Shown: positions 43,322-52,138, numbered from the stretch's first letter. The stretch: DNA of 64,000 bases from Bacteroidota bacterium (GCA_006218065.1 VBWE01000037.1:25234-89233), one strand, 5' to 3'. The notes: generated from the letters alone by a model not told the origin. Made by a program: numbers and translations.

Positions 43322-45730
43322 TTATCGGATCACCAGTTTGCCGGTTCCGAGCTGGCCTGCTTCGTTCGTTACACGATAGAAATACACACCCGGAGCGAGA
43401 TCGCCTTTGCGGATGAGCATATTTTCGTTGTAACGTCCGGCCTGCGAAGAAATGAGCGCACCGCGAACGTCAAGCAGTTCGAACGTGTAAGCTCCCGACT
43501 GACCGGGGAAGCTAAGCGTAAAAATCGCAGCATCATCGAACGGGTTCGGGCTCAGGAGCATGCTCATGCCGCCGTTGTTCTGTTCGATGCCGATCACCTG
43601 TACGTTGATGGTATTGCAGGTTGTTGACGAATCACCGCAAAGGTTCCAGGTGGTGAGACAAACCGTGTACGGACCGGTGTTCGGGTACGTATGTGTCGGG
43701 TTGGCTGTTGTGGATGTGGTTGCATCGCCGAATGTCCAGAAATAGCTGACAGCATTGGCAGCCGAATTTGTGAACGTGTAGTTGAGTCCCGTTCCGCTGT
43801 TTGTAAATGCGGATGTGGGAAGCAGCGGGCAAACCGTAATGGTGTTGCAAAGCGTGTCGGACGAGCAGGCGTTGGAAGCAACGAGACAAACCGTATATGT
43901 TCCGTTCGACGTGTACGTATGCGACGGGTTTGCCGCAGTATCCGTGCTGCTGTCGCCGAAATCCCAGGCCCAGCTGGTGGCATTGGAAGAACCGTCGGTA
44001 AACTGTACCGTTCCGTTTCCTGCATCGAGGCTGGTGTAGCCGGCTGAAGCAGGGGCGCAAACAGAAACCGTATCGCAGATCGTATCCGCGGAACAGAAGC
44101 TGCTCGCGATCAGGCAAACGGTATATACGCCGCTGTTCACGTATGTATTCGAAGGATTCTGCAGGGTCGACGTATTGCTGTCACCGAAATCCCAGGTCCA
44201 GCTGGTAGCGTTCGAAGAACCATCGGTGAACTGGAACATTCCTCCACCCATCGCGCTGCTGGTATATGAAGCGGCAACCGGGATACAAACCGTGATCGTG
44301 GTGCAGATGGTATCAGCCGAACAGAAACTGCCGGCGACCAGGCAAACGGTATACGTTCCGCTCGCTGCATACGTATTAGCAGGATTCTGCAACGTTGATG
44401 TGTTGCTGTCGCCGAAATCCCAGAACCAGCTGGTGGCATTTGTTGTCGAGTCGTTAAACTGGACTGTTCCGCCGCCAAGCGAGGTGCTGGAATAGTTTGC
44501 GGCGACAGGAATACAAACAGTAACCGAATCACAAAGTGTATCGGCGGAACAAGCACTCGATGCAATGAGACAAACGTTATATACTCCGCTGCTGGCATAG
44601 GTGTACGTAGGCGAAGCCACCGAATCCACGCCGCCGTCGCCGAAAGTCCAGGCCCAGTTTGTCGTACTGGTCGATCCGTCGGTGAACATCACTGTTCCCC
44701 CGCCCTGCGGTGCGCTGGTGAAAACGGCTGCAGCCGGGATGCAAATCGTTACGGTCTGGCAAATGGTATCATTCACGGCGCAGGGATTTCCGACTACAAG
44801 GCAAACGGTATAGGTTCCGCTTGCGGTATATACGTGTGTCGGGTTCTGCGCGGTGGAAAAGTTTCCGTCGCCGAAATCCCACGACCAGGTGGCTGCGTTA
44901 TTCGTGCCGTCTGTGAAGCTGGCAGAATCGATATTCACTGCAGAAGTAAAACTCGCTACCGGGTCGGCGCCGCAGGCAACAACCGTTGTGCAAACCGTAT
45001 CCGTTCCGCAGGCATTGGTGATGTAGCTGCACACGTTATAAGTTCCGCCGAGCGTGTACGTATGTGACGGATTCCATGCCGTATCAAGCGGGGAACCGTC
45101 GCCGTAATCCCATACCGAAGTAAAGGAGGAATCCGAAGCATCCGAAAACTGGAACGAGTTCGGCCCGGTCGGCGTTGCTGTTACGTTATAAGTAATGAGC
45201 GAATCATAGTACAACCATACACGGCTGATGTTCGTACTCGTTGGTTCTGTCCAGAGCTGCTGGGGGGCGGTTGTAGGGAGCTGAAATTGCATCCCGAGAC
45301 GGGAAATCGCGACCGGGAATCCTTCTATCGTTGTTCCTCCCGTATTGTTGCCGTATGAATTGGCCGTTGCACGGCATCCCAATACACCGATAATATCGCC
45401 CTGCTCCACCTGGATATTGACCGGCAGGATACCGGAATTCGTATTGTTCTGGGTGAGAAAAAGCGTCGTAAATGCGTTTGTGGTCGTCGAAAAAGTCGGC
45501 GGCGTACTGTAAAATCTTACGATGGCGATGCTCTGGTTTCCCGAGCTGGCATCGGTCGGCACCTGTGCACCGGTAATCGTAAAACAAGAGGGCGCTACGA
45601 ACCAGTAGCCGCGTACGTTCCCGGTAAACGTGCTCGCATGCGGCGGCATGGCTACCTGGATCTGCGTTTGCGCCATAGCCGGAAGTAAAGTCACGGACAA
45701 GGCGAGTGAACTGAGTAGTTTTTTGATCAT
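43322..45730 (-). CDS. T9SS-secreted protein with seven cysteine-patterned PKD repeats
   Basis: 802 residues from ATG 45730, which begins a signal peptide (LLSSLALSVTLLPAMAQ). The N-terminal ~190 residues form a jelly-roll-like domain. Then seven PKD units of ~75 residues (WDFGDSNTSTLQNP core). In most units the end reads VCL....C..DT.C.T..VC, so four Cys recur per unit. The C-terminus is a type-A T9SS sorting domain (LLSPNPFDDAAIF, APGVYFYRV). The regular DNA periodicity of about 228 bp comes from these units. Likely an elongated, disulfide-stabilised surface protein; partner unknown. Confidence 0.88.
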   Translation of the reverse strand: MIKKLLSSLALSVTLLPAMAQTQIQVAMPPHASTFTGNVRGYWFVAPSCFTITGAQVPTDASSGNQSIAIVRFYSTPPTFSTTTNAFTTLFLTQNNTNSGILPVNIQVEQGDIIGVLGCRATANSYGNNTGGTTIEGFPVAISRLGMQFQLPTTAPQQLWTEPTSTNISRVWLYYDSLITYNVTATPTGPNSFQFSDASDSSFTSVWDYGDGSPLDTAWNPSHTYTLGGTYNVCSYITNACGTDTVCTTVVACGADPVASFTSAVNIDSASFTDGTNNAATWSWDFGDGNFSTAQNPTHVYTASGTYTVCLVVGNPCAVNDTICQTVTICIPAAAVFTSAPQGGGTVMFTDGSTSTTNWAWTFGDGGVDSVASPTYTYASSGVYNVCLIASSACSADTLCDSVTVCIPVAANYSSTSLGGGTVQFNDSTTNATSWFWDFGDSNTSTLQNPANTYAASGTYTVCLVAGSFCSADTICTTITVCIPVAASYTSSAMGGGMFQFTDGSSNATSWTWDFGDSNTSTLQNPSNTYVNSGVYTVCLIASSFCSADTICDTVSVCAPASAGYTSLDAGNGTVQFTDGSSNATSWAWDFGDSSTDTAANPSHTYTSNGTYTVCLVASNACSSDTLCNTITVCPLLPTSAFTNSGTGLNYTFTNSAANAVSYFWTFGDATTSTTANPTHTYPNTGPYTVCLTTWNLCGDSSTTCNTINVQVIGIEQNNGGMSMLLSPNPFDDAAIFTLSFPGQSGAYTFELLDVRGALISSQAGRYNENMLIRKGDLAPGVYFYRVTNEAGQLGTGKLVIR

Positions 45731-45890
45731 GAAAGGTCGGTTTTGTTGTTTGCGGACGCAAGGTACGGCGATTTTCCAAACCGGGAAATACCCCGGGGAA
45801 ACACAACCTGCAACACGACCAATCCCTGCGGCAAAAAAGAAAATTCCCGCCGGTAACGATCGGCAGGAATTTGCAAGAAACACCCGGAAT

Positions 45891-46919
45891 TTATTTTACA
45901 GTGATCTTCCTCGTGAACTCTCCCTGTTCATTCCGAAATACGAGTAAATAAAATCCGGGGGCCAAACCGTTCAATGACATTGTAACATACTTTTCATTTA
46001 CGATGCCGTATTGCGCAGCAAGCGTTTCCCTGCCCTGTATATCTTTCACCAGCACGGTTCCTGAAAACGGTTCCGCTGATCCGATCGTGATATAATCGCC
46101 GGCAGGATTCGGGAATACAAGTATGCCGTGATCATCGCGGGCAATATCTTCCGCACCTGTCGCGATTGACGGAGTTGACATCACCGCCATATAAACTTCC
46201 TGCGTAGTAATATTCTGCACAAATGCCACAACACGGACTTCAGGCACTGATTTAATATTTTGCATATTCCAGGAAAAGGAAATCGTGTCCGTTCCGTTCA
46301 GTTGCCTGTTTACCAAAAACGAACCATTGGCATCGGGCAGCATTTTCCGCATCACGTATTTGTAAACCGTTTCGGAATTATTTCCCGGGCTGGCCAGGTA
46401 TGCGCTTTTCAGTACATTTTTTTCGATTACCACGATATGCGCACGGAGCGAGTCGCCCGTATTCGACGCGAGCTGCGACGTAAAAACAAAAGCGCCCTGG
46501 ATCACGTTTCCCGAAACCTGCGGATTGATCGCTGTAATGTCATATTGTGCAGCAACAGCAGCCCGCGAAGAAATTGCCGCAGCCATTCCCGGAACGAAAG
46601 ACGAAGACCCTCCGCTGAACTGGTTGCCATCGAGAACTGTATGCGGAACGGCAGGTACATTATAAAAATTCACACGCTGATTCGATTCCGCCGGGTTTTC
46701 GAAGTACATGGAATCGTTGTACGGAAAGCTCGTATGATAAGCTACCACAGCAGTCGTTGCCGGGTTGTTATCCGCATATTGTGTAACCTGCGGCGTGTAC
46801 ATGGCGCAGGGCGGGCAACCGGAATTGGTGAACTGTTCGATGAGCACGATGCGTTGCTGGGCGAAAATTCCTGCAGGCAACAGTAAGGCGAGTGCGGAAA
46901 ATAGAATTGTTTTTTTCAT
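45891..46919 (-). CDS. Omp28-related thioredoxin-fold protein with T9SS sorting domain
   Basis: 342 residues from ATG 46919; signal peptide ends GIFAQ. Residues ~20-90 contain IVLIEQFTNSGCPPCAMYTP: a CxxC redox motif in a thioredoxin-like fold, as in Omp28-related proteins. The middle (~100-250) is a beta-rich Omp28 domain (HIVVIEKNVLKSAYL). The C-terminus is a type-A T9SS sorting domain (ILVFPNPAGDYITI, APGFYLLVF). It may be a secreted or surface thiol-disulfide protein. Its promoter carries a TGTCAG-type operator at the position expected for activation by a Crp/Fnr protein. Confidence 0.88.
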   Translation of the reverse strand: MKKTILFSALALLLPAGIFAQQRIVLIEQFTNSGCPPCAMYTPQVTQYADNNPATTAVVAYHTSFPYNDSMYFENPAESNQRVNFYNVPAVPHTVLDGNQFSGGSSSFVPGMAAAISSRAAVAAQYDITAINPQVSGNVIQGAFVFTSQLASNTGDSLRAHIVVIEKNVLKSAYLASPGNNSETVYKYVMRKMLPDANGSFLVNRQLNGTDTISFSWNMQNIKSVPEVRVVAFVQNITTQEVYMAVMSTPSIATGAEDIARDDHGILVFPNPAGDYITIGSAEPFSGTVLVKDIQGRETLAAQYGIVNEKYVTMSLNGLAPGFYLLVFRNEQGEFTRKITVK

Positions 46920-46937
46920 GGCGGATTTCTGTTTGCA

Positions 46938-46982
46938 CAAAGCAACGACATACCGGCAGAACGGAATGTCAGCTATCCGACA
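46938..46982 (-). promoter_or_regulatory. Promoter with Crp/Fnr-type operator (omp28-like gene)
   Basis: TGTCAGCTATCCGACA (46967-46982), a dyad with one mismatch, lies exactly 21 bp upstream of a -7-like element (TTGCTTTG on the minus strand, 46938-46945), which is 18 bp before the ATG. The identical layout is found at 52016-52060. Centre near -41 from the likely transcript start. Confidence 0.65.
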
Positions 46983-47019
46983 TCGTGCAATTTTATTCCG
47001 GGAGCCGGTTCAGAGGCTG

Positions 47020-47700
47020 TCAGGCCAGGTGGCGCAGGTCGGGAATGACGATCTCTTTCCTGGAATAACGGATCAGTCCGCGGTCTTCCAGCTCGTTCAT
47101 GAGCTGGGTAACGGTTTGCCGGGTAGAACAAACCAGGCTGGCAAGATCCTGGTGCGTGAGGAAATTTTCAAGTACAACCGAAGTGCCGTTCTTTATACCT
47201 TCTTTTTCCGCCCAGTCTTTCAGAAACGCAATAAGCCGCGTACGCACATCTTTGAAAATAAGATTGGAGTAACTGTTCTTCAGTCGCTTGAAACGAAAAC
47301 CGACCAGCTTGGTGAATTTCAGCGCGAGGCTGGGATATTTTTCAAGCAGTTGCTCGAAGTCTTCGAGGCGGAAACTGCAGATCACCACTTCTTTCGACAT
47401 GGCCTGCGCATATTCCGGGGTTTCATTGCCCTGGTCGAGCGTGATTTCGCCGAACAAATCGCCCTGCTGGAGAATTTCGCGGATCGCTTCGTTGCCGTTT
47501 TCACCGGTCTCGGCAATTTTAATGGTCCCTTTTTTCAGGAAATAAATACGTTTCACTTCTTCGTCCGCGAAATAAATGATCTCTCCTTTATGCGCTTTTT
47601 TATAGCTCATGATGATGCACAATTCTTCGATCTGCGTGTTATCAAGCACAGAGAACAGTTTATGATTGCGGAGATGCCAGTATTTTATTTCGGTATTCAT
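47020..47700 (-). CDS. Crp/Fnr family transcriptional regulator
   Basis: 226 residues from ATG 47700. N-terminal cyclic-nucleotide-binding-like domain (~15-130; FSVLDNTQIEELC, KGEIIYFADEEVKRIYFLKKG, GDLFGEITLD), dimer helix, and C-terminal winged helix (~150-226; LTHQDLASLVCSTRQTVTQLMNEL). No N-terminal Cys cluster of the Fnr iron-sulfur type is visible, and the cAMP pocket residues are not obvious, so the signal is unknown. It sits between two promoters with matching operators, which are its probable targets. Confidence 0.9.
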   Translation of the reverse strand: MNTEIKYWHLRNHKLFSVLDNTQIEELCIIMSYKKAHKGEIIYFADEEVKRIYFLKKGTIKIAETGENGNEAIREILQQGDLFGEITLDQGNETPEYAQAMSKEVVICSFRLEDFEQLLEKYPSLALKFTKLVGFRFKRLKNSYSNLIFKDVRTRLIAFLKDWAEKEGIKNGTSVVLENFLTHQDLASLVCSTRQTVTQLMNELEDRGLIRYSRKEIVIPDLRHLA

Positions 47701-47803
47701 TTCAAAAGATCGGCCGGTAACTTTCTGCTCCTGCGAATATAAGAAATGCAGAGTCAACGGGCATCACCGGTCTCCCGGAACAAAAACGCATGATGACCCT
47801 TTT

Positions 47804-48910
47804 TTAGAGTATACGAAGTACGCAAAACCGGCAAGCGGCATGCTGGCGGCAAAAACAGCAGAAAAAAAATTTACCGGGCATGACCGGCGTATATGAAACT
47901 CCGCCAGCCCTGTTCTGCCGGGCGATACAGTAAACCAGTTTCATGTTATGAAAAATCGCGCGGTATGCTTTCGGCAGATTCATTCGGGGATCGTAAATGT
48001 GTGCGGGTTCGGATGTTGTTCCGTTCACTTCCATGATGCGGATGTTTCTGCCGGCATACAAATCTTCCACGGAAGAAACTTTGAGATCGAAGCGCCCGAA
48101 ATAAAAACCTTCCATGCCGGAAGCGATGCGGTCGAAAACGGCTATCAGTCTTTCATCGATCATACCCGATCCGTCAAGGAATTTCGTTCCGCGGCAGTGA
48201 TTCCCGATCGGCTCGAGCAGCAGGCGTTCCCCTGCCGGAAGCACAGTCTCCATTTTTCCACCGAGTTTTTTGTTCAAAGCGGCGAGTTGAAACCTGGCCC
48301 GGGACGATTCGTTGATCAGTTCGGCAACTGTAGACATGCCGTCACCGGTGACGGCGAGGAATTCTTTCCGGACCACCGACGTAATGCCGCTTCGGCTGCC
48401 ATCCGGAAAACGGTAATACAGGATACCGAGCTCGGTTTCATACGTAACAAATTCCTGGACGATCAGGCCCTCGTCTGCATCCTCCAGGTAATCTGCCAGT
48501 TCTGCTTCGCTGCTTATTTTAGCTACGCGAAATCCCATCTCGCCTTTGTCCGGCTTACAAATTACGGGGAAGCCCATGCCGTTTTTTTTCATTTCAGTAC
48601 GGATTTCACCGGTTGTGGTTCGCGTTTCGAAAAAAAGCGTTGCGGGTAAATATTCCGCCGCAATTTTCCGCAGGATATTGATTTTCGATTCTCCGAAAAA
48701 ACCGCCGAGTTCAATCCCGGGATTCGCTGCGGTGAAATACGTAAACGATCGTGCACGCAGGGCGAGGTAAAACCAGTAGAACAAAGCCGGGGAAAACAAT
48801 ACCCAGAAAGGCCAGTATTCGTACCGCGCAATTTTCACCAGGAACAACGGCATCTTTATCCTGTTCTTCCGGCCTGCTGCAGGAACCGAAAGTGAAATTT
48901 CCTGTTTCAT
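47804..48910 (-). CDS. ATP-grasp ligase-like membrane protein, probably frameshifted at its end
   Basis: 368 residues. An N-terminal membrane segment (YWPFWVLFSPALFYWFYLAL) precedes an ATP-grasp domain (~95-330): FPVICKPDKGEMGFRVAKI, LIVQEFVTYETELGILYYR, YFGRFDLKV and RIMEVNGTTSEP, similar to D-Ala-D-Ala ligase/cyanophycin synthetase types. It would join a carboxylate to an amine with ATP; substrate unknown. The last 20 residues are odd and Cys-rich. Dropping one base of the T8 tract (A8 on the plus strand, 47862-47869) gives a membrane helix FFSAVFAASMPLAGFAYFVY and a stop at 47764, so a frameshift is likely. Last gene of the YHS operon. Confidence 0.78.
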   Translation of the reverse strand: MKQEISLSVPAAGRKNRIKMPLFLVKIARYEYWPFWVLFSPALFYWFYLALRARSFTYFTAANPGIELGGFFGESKINILRKIAAEYLPATLFFETRTTTGEIRTEMKKNGMGFPVICKPDKGEMGFRVAKISSEAELADYLEDADEGLIVQEFVTYETELGILYYRFPDGSRSGITSVVRKEFLAVTGDGMSTVAELINESSRARFQLAALNKKLGGKMETVLPAGERLLLEPIGNHCRGTKFLDGSGMIDERLIAVFDRIASGMEGFYFGRFDLKVSSVEDLYAGRNIRIMEVNGTTSEPAHIYDPRMNLPKAYRAIFHNMKLVYCIARQNRAGGVSYTPVMPGKFFFCCFCRQHAACRFCVLRIL

Positions 48911-48937
48911 TTGTTTTCTTTTGACAGTTCAATTACT

Positions 48938-49654
48938 TCAGATGATCCTGATGGAATACAGTTTCTTCTCCGTCATATCTTTATACTTCATGCAAACTCC
49001 CTGCTCCGATTTGTGAATGGATGTGATGCTTACCGTAAGCACTTCATTATTTCTGTTCATCAGCAGATCGTTCATTTTGTCGCCGGTTCCGCCGAATTCG
49101 TGAAAGTGCATGATCTCTTTCATTTCGAAACGATACGATTCTTTCAGCCAGTTATCAAACCAGTTGCGCCGCTGCGCGATCACTTCGTTTTCATACAGGG
49201 TAACCGAGGACCAGATATGCGGCAGGTTTTTGTCTTTGGGTGTCGCGGATATCCGTTTTCCGTCCCAGACGAGTTCGACAAGATCCAGACCGGCGGAAGT
49301 ATCCAGCACAACCAGCGTAAACGGTTCTATCCTGTTAAAATCATATTCCGAGGCAAAATGCGCTGCATCCCGGTAAAGAAAAAAATCAAGCAGCACCAGC
49401 CCTCGGCTCACCCGGTAAGGCGGATCGGGAATATGTTTCTGAAAACCGCCGTTCAGCAGGCAAAGCGTAAAATGATTTTTCCCGGTTGCAATCCACGTTC
49501 CTCCCGCCTCCATGTCTTTCGGAAAAAAAACGGATTGCCCTTTAAGGCTGAACTTGCGCGGAGGCTGCGCTTTCCTGCGCAGTTCTTTTTCATCGCGGTT
49601 TGACGTAAGAATAAAACTGTTTCCCGGTCCCGGAAGGTAGGTTACTGTGCACAT
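48938..49654 (-). CDS. NRDE/TANGO2 family protein
   Basis: 238 residues starting MCTVTYLPG, with Cys2 as in Ntn-hydrolase-like relatives, followed by LTSNRDEKELRRKAQPP, the NRDE motif that names the family. Eukaryotic TANGO2 is linked to haem trafficking; bacterial function is not settled. It overlaps the DinB gene by 13 bp and ends 27 bp before the ATP-grasp gene, in the middle of a co-directional operon. Confidence 0.88.
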   Translation of the reverse strand: MCTVTYLPGPGNSFILTSNRDEKELRRKAQPPRKFSLKGQSVFFPKDMEAGGTWIATGKNHFTLCLLNGGFQKHIPDPPYRVSRGLVLLDFFLYRDAAHFASEYDFNRIEPFTLVVLDTSAGLDLVELVWDGKRISATPKDKNLPHIWSSVTLYENEVIAQRRNWFDNWLKESYRFEMKEIMHFHEFGGTGDKMNDLLMNRNNEVLTVSITSIHKSEQGVCMKYKDMTEKKLYSIRII

Positions 49655-50148
49655 GCCGCCTGGGTGTAGCGTGTTGTCGAATAAGCCACACCGAAATTCT
49701 CCGGGATGGAAACGAGCGGAAAATCGCTGCGGAGCGCAATCGCAATAATAGCCATGTGATGAATCGCATGTTCAATATTATAAACCAGTTCCCTGTTGAA
49801 CGAAGACGTTCCGGAAATGATTTCACCGTTATCGGCGTAACTGGCCCTCAGTTCCAGCGGTTTGTCCTCGAACAATTCCAGTATCAGCACGATCCGTTTC
49901 ATCGTACCGACAGCCTGCTTTTTATCCGTTTCCAGGAGCTGATCGCGTTTACGTTCGTCATAATTCACGATGCCGCCGCAATAGCCGCGAACCAGGCAAT
50001 CGTAAAACTCGACAATATGACGTACGTGTTTCCCGATCGTATTACCGTTCAGCACGGAAAGCGGTTTGCTGAAACCGGTTTCGCCCAACTGATCAACCAC
50101 GCCGATGATCTGTTTCATAATGGTTGCGGATGTTTCCTGGAGACTCAT
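49642..50148 (-). CDS. DinB-like four-helix metalloprotein
   Basis: 168 residues with the DinB/YfiT-type pattern of metal His residues: IGKHVRHIVEFYD near the start and NIEHAIHHMAIIAIAL near residue 130. Characterised relatives are thiol (bacillithiol or mycothiol) dependent transferases and isomerases. It overlaps the genes on both sides (4 bp with the barrel gene, 13 bp with NRDE), so it is translated with them. Confidence 0.85.
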   Translation of the reverse strand: MSLQETSATIMKQIIGVVDQLGETGFSKPLSVLNGNTIGKHVRHIVEFYDCLVRGYCGGIVNYDERKRDQLLETDKKQAVGTMKRIVLILELFEDKPLELRASYADNGEIISGTSSFNRELVYNIEHAIHHMAIIAIALRSDFPLVSIPENFGVAYSTTRYTQAACAQ

Positions 50149-51098
50149 GGTGTTGTTTTTTTGAAATGTCCGAATTGATAACTGATACCTGCACCCAGCA
50201 CAAAAGCGCGTGTAAGTCCGTCGGGGCGGGCAGCGCGGATAACAGCCGGCGCGCCGAAAATAAAATCAAACCCGAACGGACCTTCACTTTGATAAACGAA
50301 CGAACCGGTGACATTAAGCGTAAGCCCGCGGGAGCCCGGTACCGCTCCTGTTCCGGCAATACGGTCTTCCCTGAGCCTGTATATGGCAAGTAACCCGGGC
50401 GAAAGCCTGCACCTTTTAATACGGAATTGTTTTTCCGCGCGCAGCAGGAAATCATTTCCCCGATCAAGGCGGGCCGACTCAAAATACGCCGCCGCCGTTG
50501 AATCACCCGGCCAGGCAGCGTGCAGGAATGCGTTGCGGTTATTGTTCACCAGTATATGCTGATAAGCTGTTGCAAAGTTCCAGCTTTTATATGTAAAAGA
50601 CACCCCGGCCAGCGCATCATGCGTTCCGAGGCTGGTTTGATAGGGCATCGGCAAAGGTCTGCCGCCGGCTGATTTTGATGCTTCGCCCGTCGCGATTTTT
50701 CCGCCCGCGGTAAAACGAAAAAAAACATCCGCATGTATTTTGTACAGGTATGTTACGCTCAGCGAAACATCACCCGTGCCGGACGCGGCGCCCAGGTTTC
50801 CGTTTACCCGGGTGAGGGGCATCTTCAACTGCAACCGCAAAACGGGCGAAAGCCCCAGTTCGATTTCCGGGGTTAGCTGGAAAACAGCCGTTGCCTGCTC
50901 ACCCATACCGAAACCGGCAGCCAGTTTCAGGCTGTTCCGGTATATGTTGCCGGTTGTATCAGCTTCCCCGGACTGTTGTTCCATTGCTCCCATAGAACAT
51001 ACGCCGGCATCGCTGCACCCTTGTGCATGCAGCCGGAAGGTTTGCAGCAGGACGAGCAGGAAAAAAAAGCAAAACCGGGCGGTCTTCATTTCGTTCAT
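50145..51098 (-). CDS. Outer-membrane beta-barrel protein, unknown substrate
   Basis: 317 residues with a signal peptide (FCFFFLLVLLQTFRLHAQ) and a mature N-terminus CSDAGVCSMGAMEQQ with two Cys and Met residues, which could bind metal. The rest alternates amphipathic strands (LRLQLKMPLTRVNG, VTYLYKIHADVFFRFTAGG) ending LGAGISYQFGHFKK, a barrel-type terminus. Fourth-base overlaps on both sides place it firmly in the operon. Resembles uncharacterised 'transporter' barrels; function cannot be read from sequence. Confidence 0.75.
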   Translation of the reverse strand: MNEMKTARFCFFFLLVLLQTFRLHAQGCSDAGVCSMGAMEQQSGEADTTGNIYRNSLKLAAGFGMGEQATAVFQLTPEIELGLSPVLRLQLKMPLTRVNGNLGAASGTGDVSLSVTYLYKIHADVFFRFTAGGKIATGEASKSAGGRPLPMPYQTSLGTHDALAGVSFTYKSWNFATAYQHILVNNNRNAFLHAAWPGDSTAAAYFESARLDRGNDFLLRAEKQFRIKRCRLSPGLLAIYRLREDRIAGTGAVPGSRGLTLNVTGSFVYQSEGPFGFDFIFGAPAVIRAARPDGLTRAFVLGAGISYQFGHFKKTTP

Positions 51099-51502
51099 GC
51101 TTTCCTCAGCACTTTTTTCGTGATAAAGGTTTTCATTTCGTCCCGGTGGAGCGCCACGACAAGAACAGAACAGATCAAAACGGCAAGCGCATAATAAAAC
51201 AGCTGTCCGCCGTCGCCCTGCACCTCGATGCCGAGCGAAGTGAAATGAAAAAACACGGCGCCGCTCATCAGTCCGAAACCCGCCGCGCCTCCGAGCCAGG
51301 CTGTAGCAGGGAGCAGGAGCAAAACCGAGGCAACCAATTCACTCACCCCAACCCCGATTCTGCCCCAGGGCTCCATGCCGAGCTGCGAAAAAATATAAAC
51401 CGATTCCGGTGCAGCGGTGAATTTAAAATACAGGGTCTGCAACATGATCACCGCTGCAAGCACGCGTACTGTCCAGGAAATTATTTTCGTTGTCTTTTTC
51501 AT
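51095..51502 (-). CDS. DoxX family membrane protein
   Basis: 135 residues with four membrane helices; VLAAVIMLQTLYFKFTAAPES and MEPWGRIGVGVSELVASVLLLLP are DoxX-like. Members are often tied to oxidative or sulfur/thiol stress, for example in complexes with thiol peroxidase or superoxide dismutase in actinobacteria. Second gene of the operon: it starts 9 bp after the YHS gene and overlaps the barrel gene by 4 bp. Confidence 0.87.
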   Translation of the reverse strand: MKKTTKIISWTVRVLAAVIMLQTLYFKFTAAPESVYIFSQLGMEPWGRIGVGVSELVASVLLLLPATAWLGGAAGFGLMSGAVFFHFTSLGIEVQGDGGQLFYYALAVLICSVLVVALHRDEMKTFITKKVLRKA

Positions 51503-51511
51503 CTTTCGTTT

Positions 51512-51982
51512 TTATTTCGCGGTAAATTTCTGCCAGTTCTTATCCGCTTTTTCCTTCAGCTTTGCCTCGTTCTTATTCCAGGAATCGAGTGTATTGGTGA
51601 AATAGAAATTATAGAACAGGTATGTTTTCCCATCGATTACTTTGAATGTCTCCGGATCGACTTCTACTTTTTCACCGGTATTTCCCATCGCGTAAGCGCA
51701 CCAGCCGCCATACGCGGGTTCGTATTTCGCGGGATTGTTTTTGAAAAGATTCCGGTTGGCATCTGAAGAGAAATAATACGTAATGCCTTTATAGCTGTAC
51801 GCAAATTCTTTTTTGCCTTCCAGCGCTTTTTTCTGTACGAGGTACGCCACCGGGTCATAACCGCCGATAGCCAGGCCGCTTTTGTTTACGTTACCGTTTT
51901 TCCTCCTCACCTGTTCTTCCTGGGCAAAGCCGGTCAGGGCCAGCACTAAAAGAAGAATCAATACGGTAATATTTCTTTTCAT
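51512..51982 (-). CDS. Secreted YHS-domain protein
   Basis: 156 residues from ATG 51982, chosen because it begins a signal peptide (ITVLILLLVLALTGFAQ). YHS domain ~40-100: AIGGYDPVAYLVQ, YSYKGITYYFSSDANRNLF, NPAKYEPAYGGWCAYAM. YHS domains occur in metal-handling proteins, and the Cys/Met-containing GGWCAYAM is the likely binding part. First gene of a six-gene operon; its promoter has a perfect TGTCAG-N4-CTGACA operator. Confidence 0.88.
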   Translation of the reverse strand: MKRNITVLILLLVLALTGFAQEEQVRRKNGNVNKSGLAIGGYDPVAYLVQKKALEGKKEFAYSYKGITYYFSSDANRNLFKNNPAKYEPAYGGWCAYAMGNTGEKVEVDPETFKVIDGKTYLFYNFYFTNTLDSWNKNEAKLKEKADKNWQKFTAK

Positions 51983-52007
51983 GCATGCGGGTTTTGAAAT
52001 GCAAACT

Positions 52008-52060
52008 GTACGATGCAAAGAAAAAACATCGTACCCGGCATAAATGTCAGCTACCTGACA
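52008..52060 (-). promoter_or_regulatory. Promoter with perfect Crp/Fnr-type operator (YHS operon)
   Basis: TGTCAGCTACCTGACA (52045-52060) is a perfect 6+6 dyad, 21 bp upstream of the -7-like TTTCTTTG (minus strand, 52016-52023). The -7 element lies in the loop of another dyad, GTACGATG/CATCGTAC (52008-52015, 52027-52034). The ATG is at 51982. Confidence 0.7.
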
Positions 52061-52138
52061 ACCCGCAGGTATTTACGTTTTTTGTGAAATCCCGGATTGT
52101 GCGGGTTCAACGAAACCTCTTACCGGTTTTCAAACGTA

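Noticed and set aside
43800-45150. Periodic ~228-bp DNA repeats suspected to be a CRISPR or satellite array
   Set aside because: They are the PKD units of one protein; spacing and variation follow codons.
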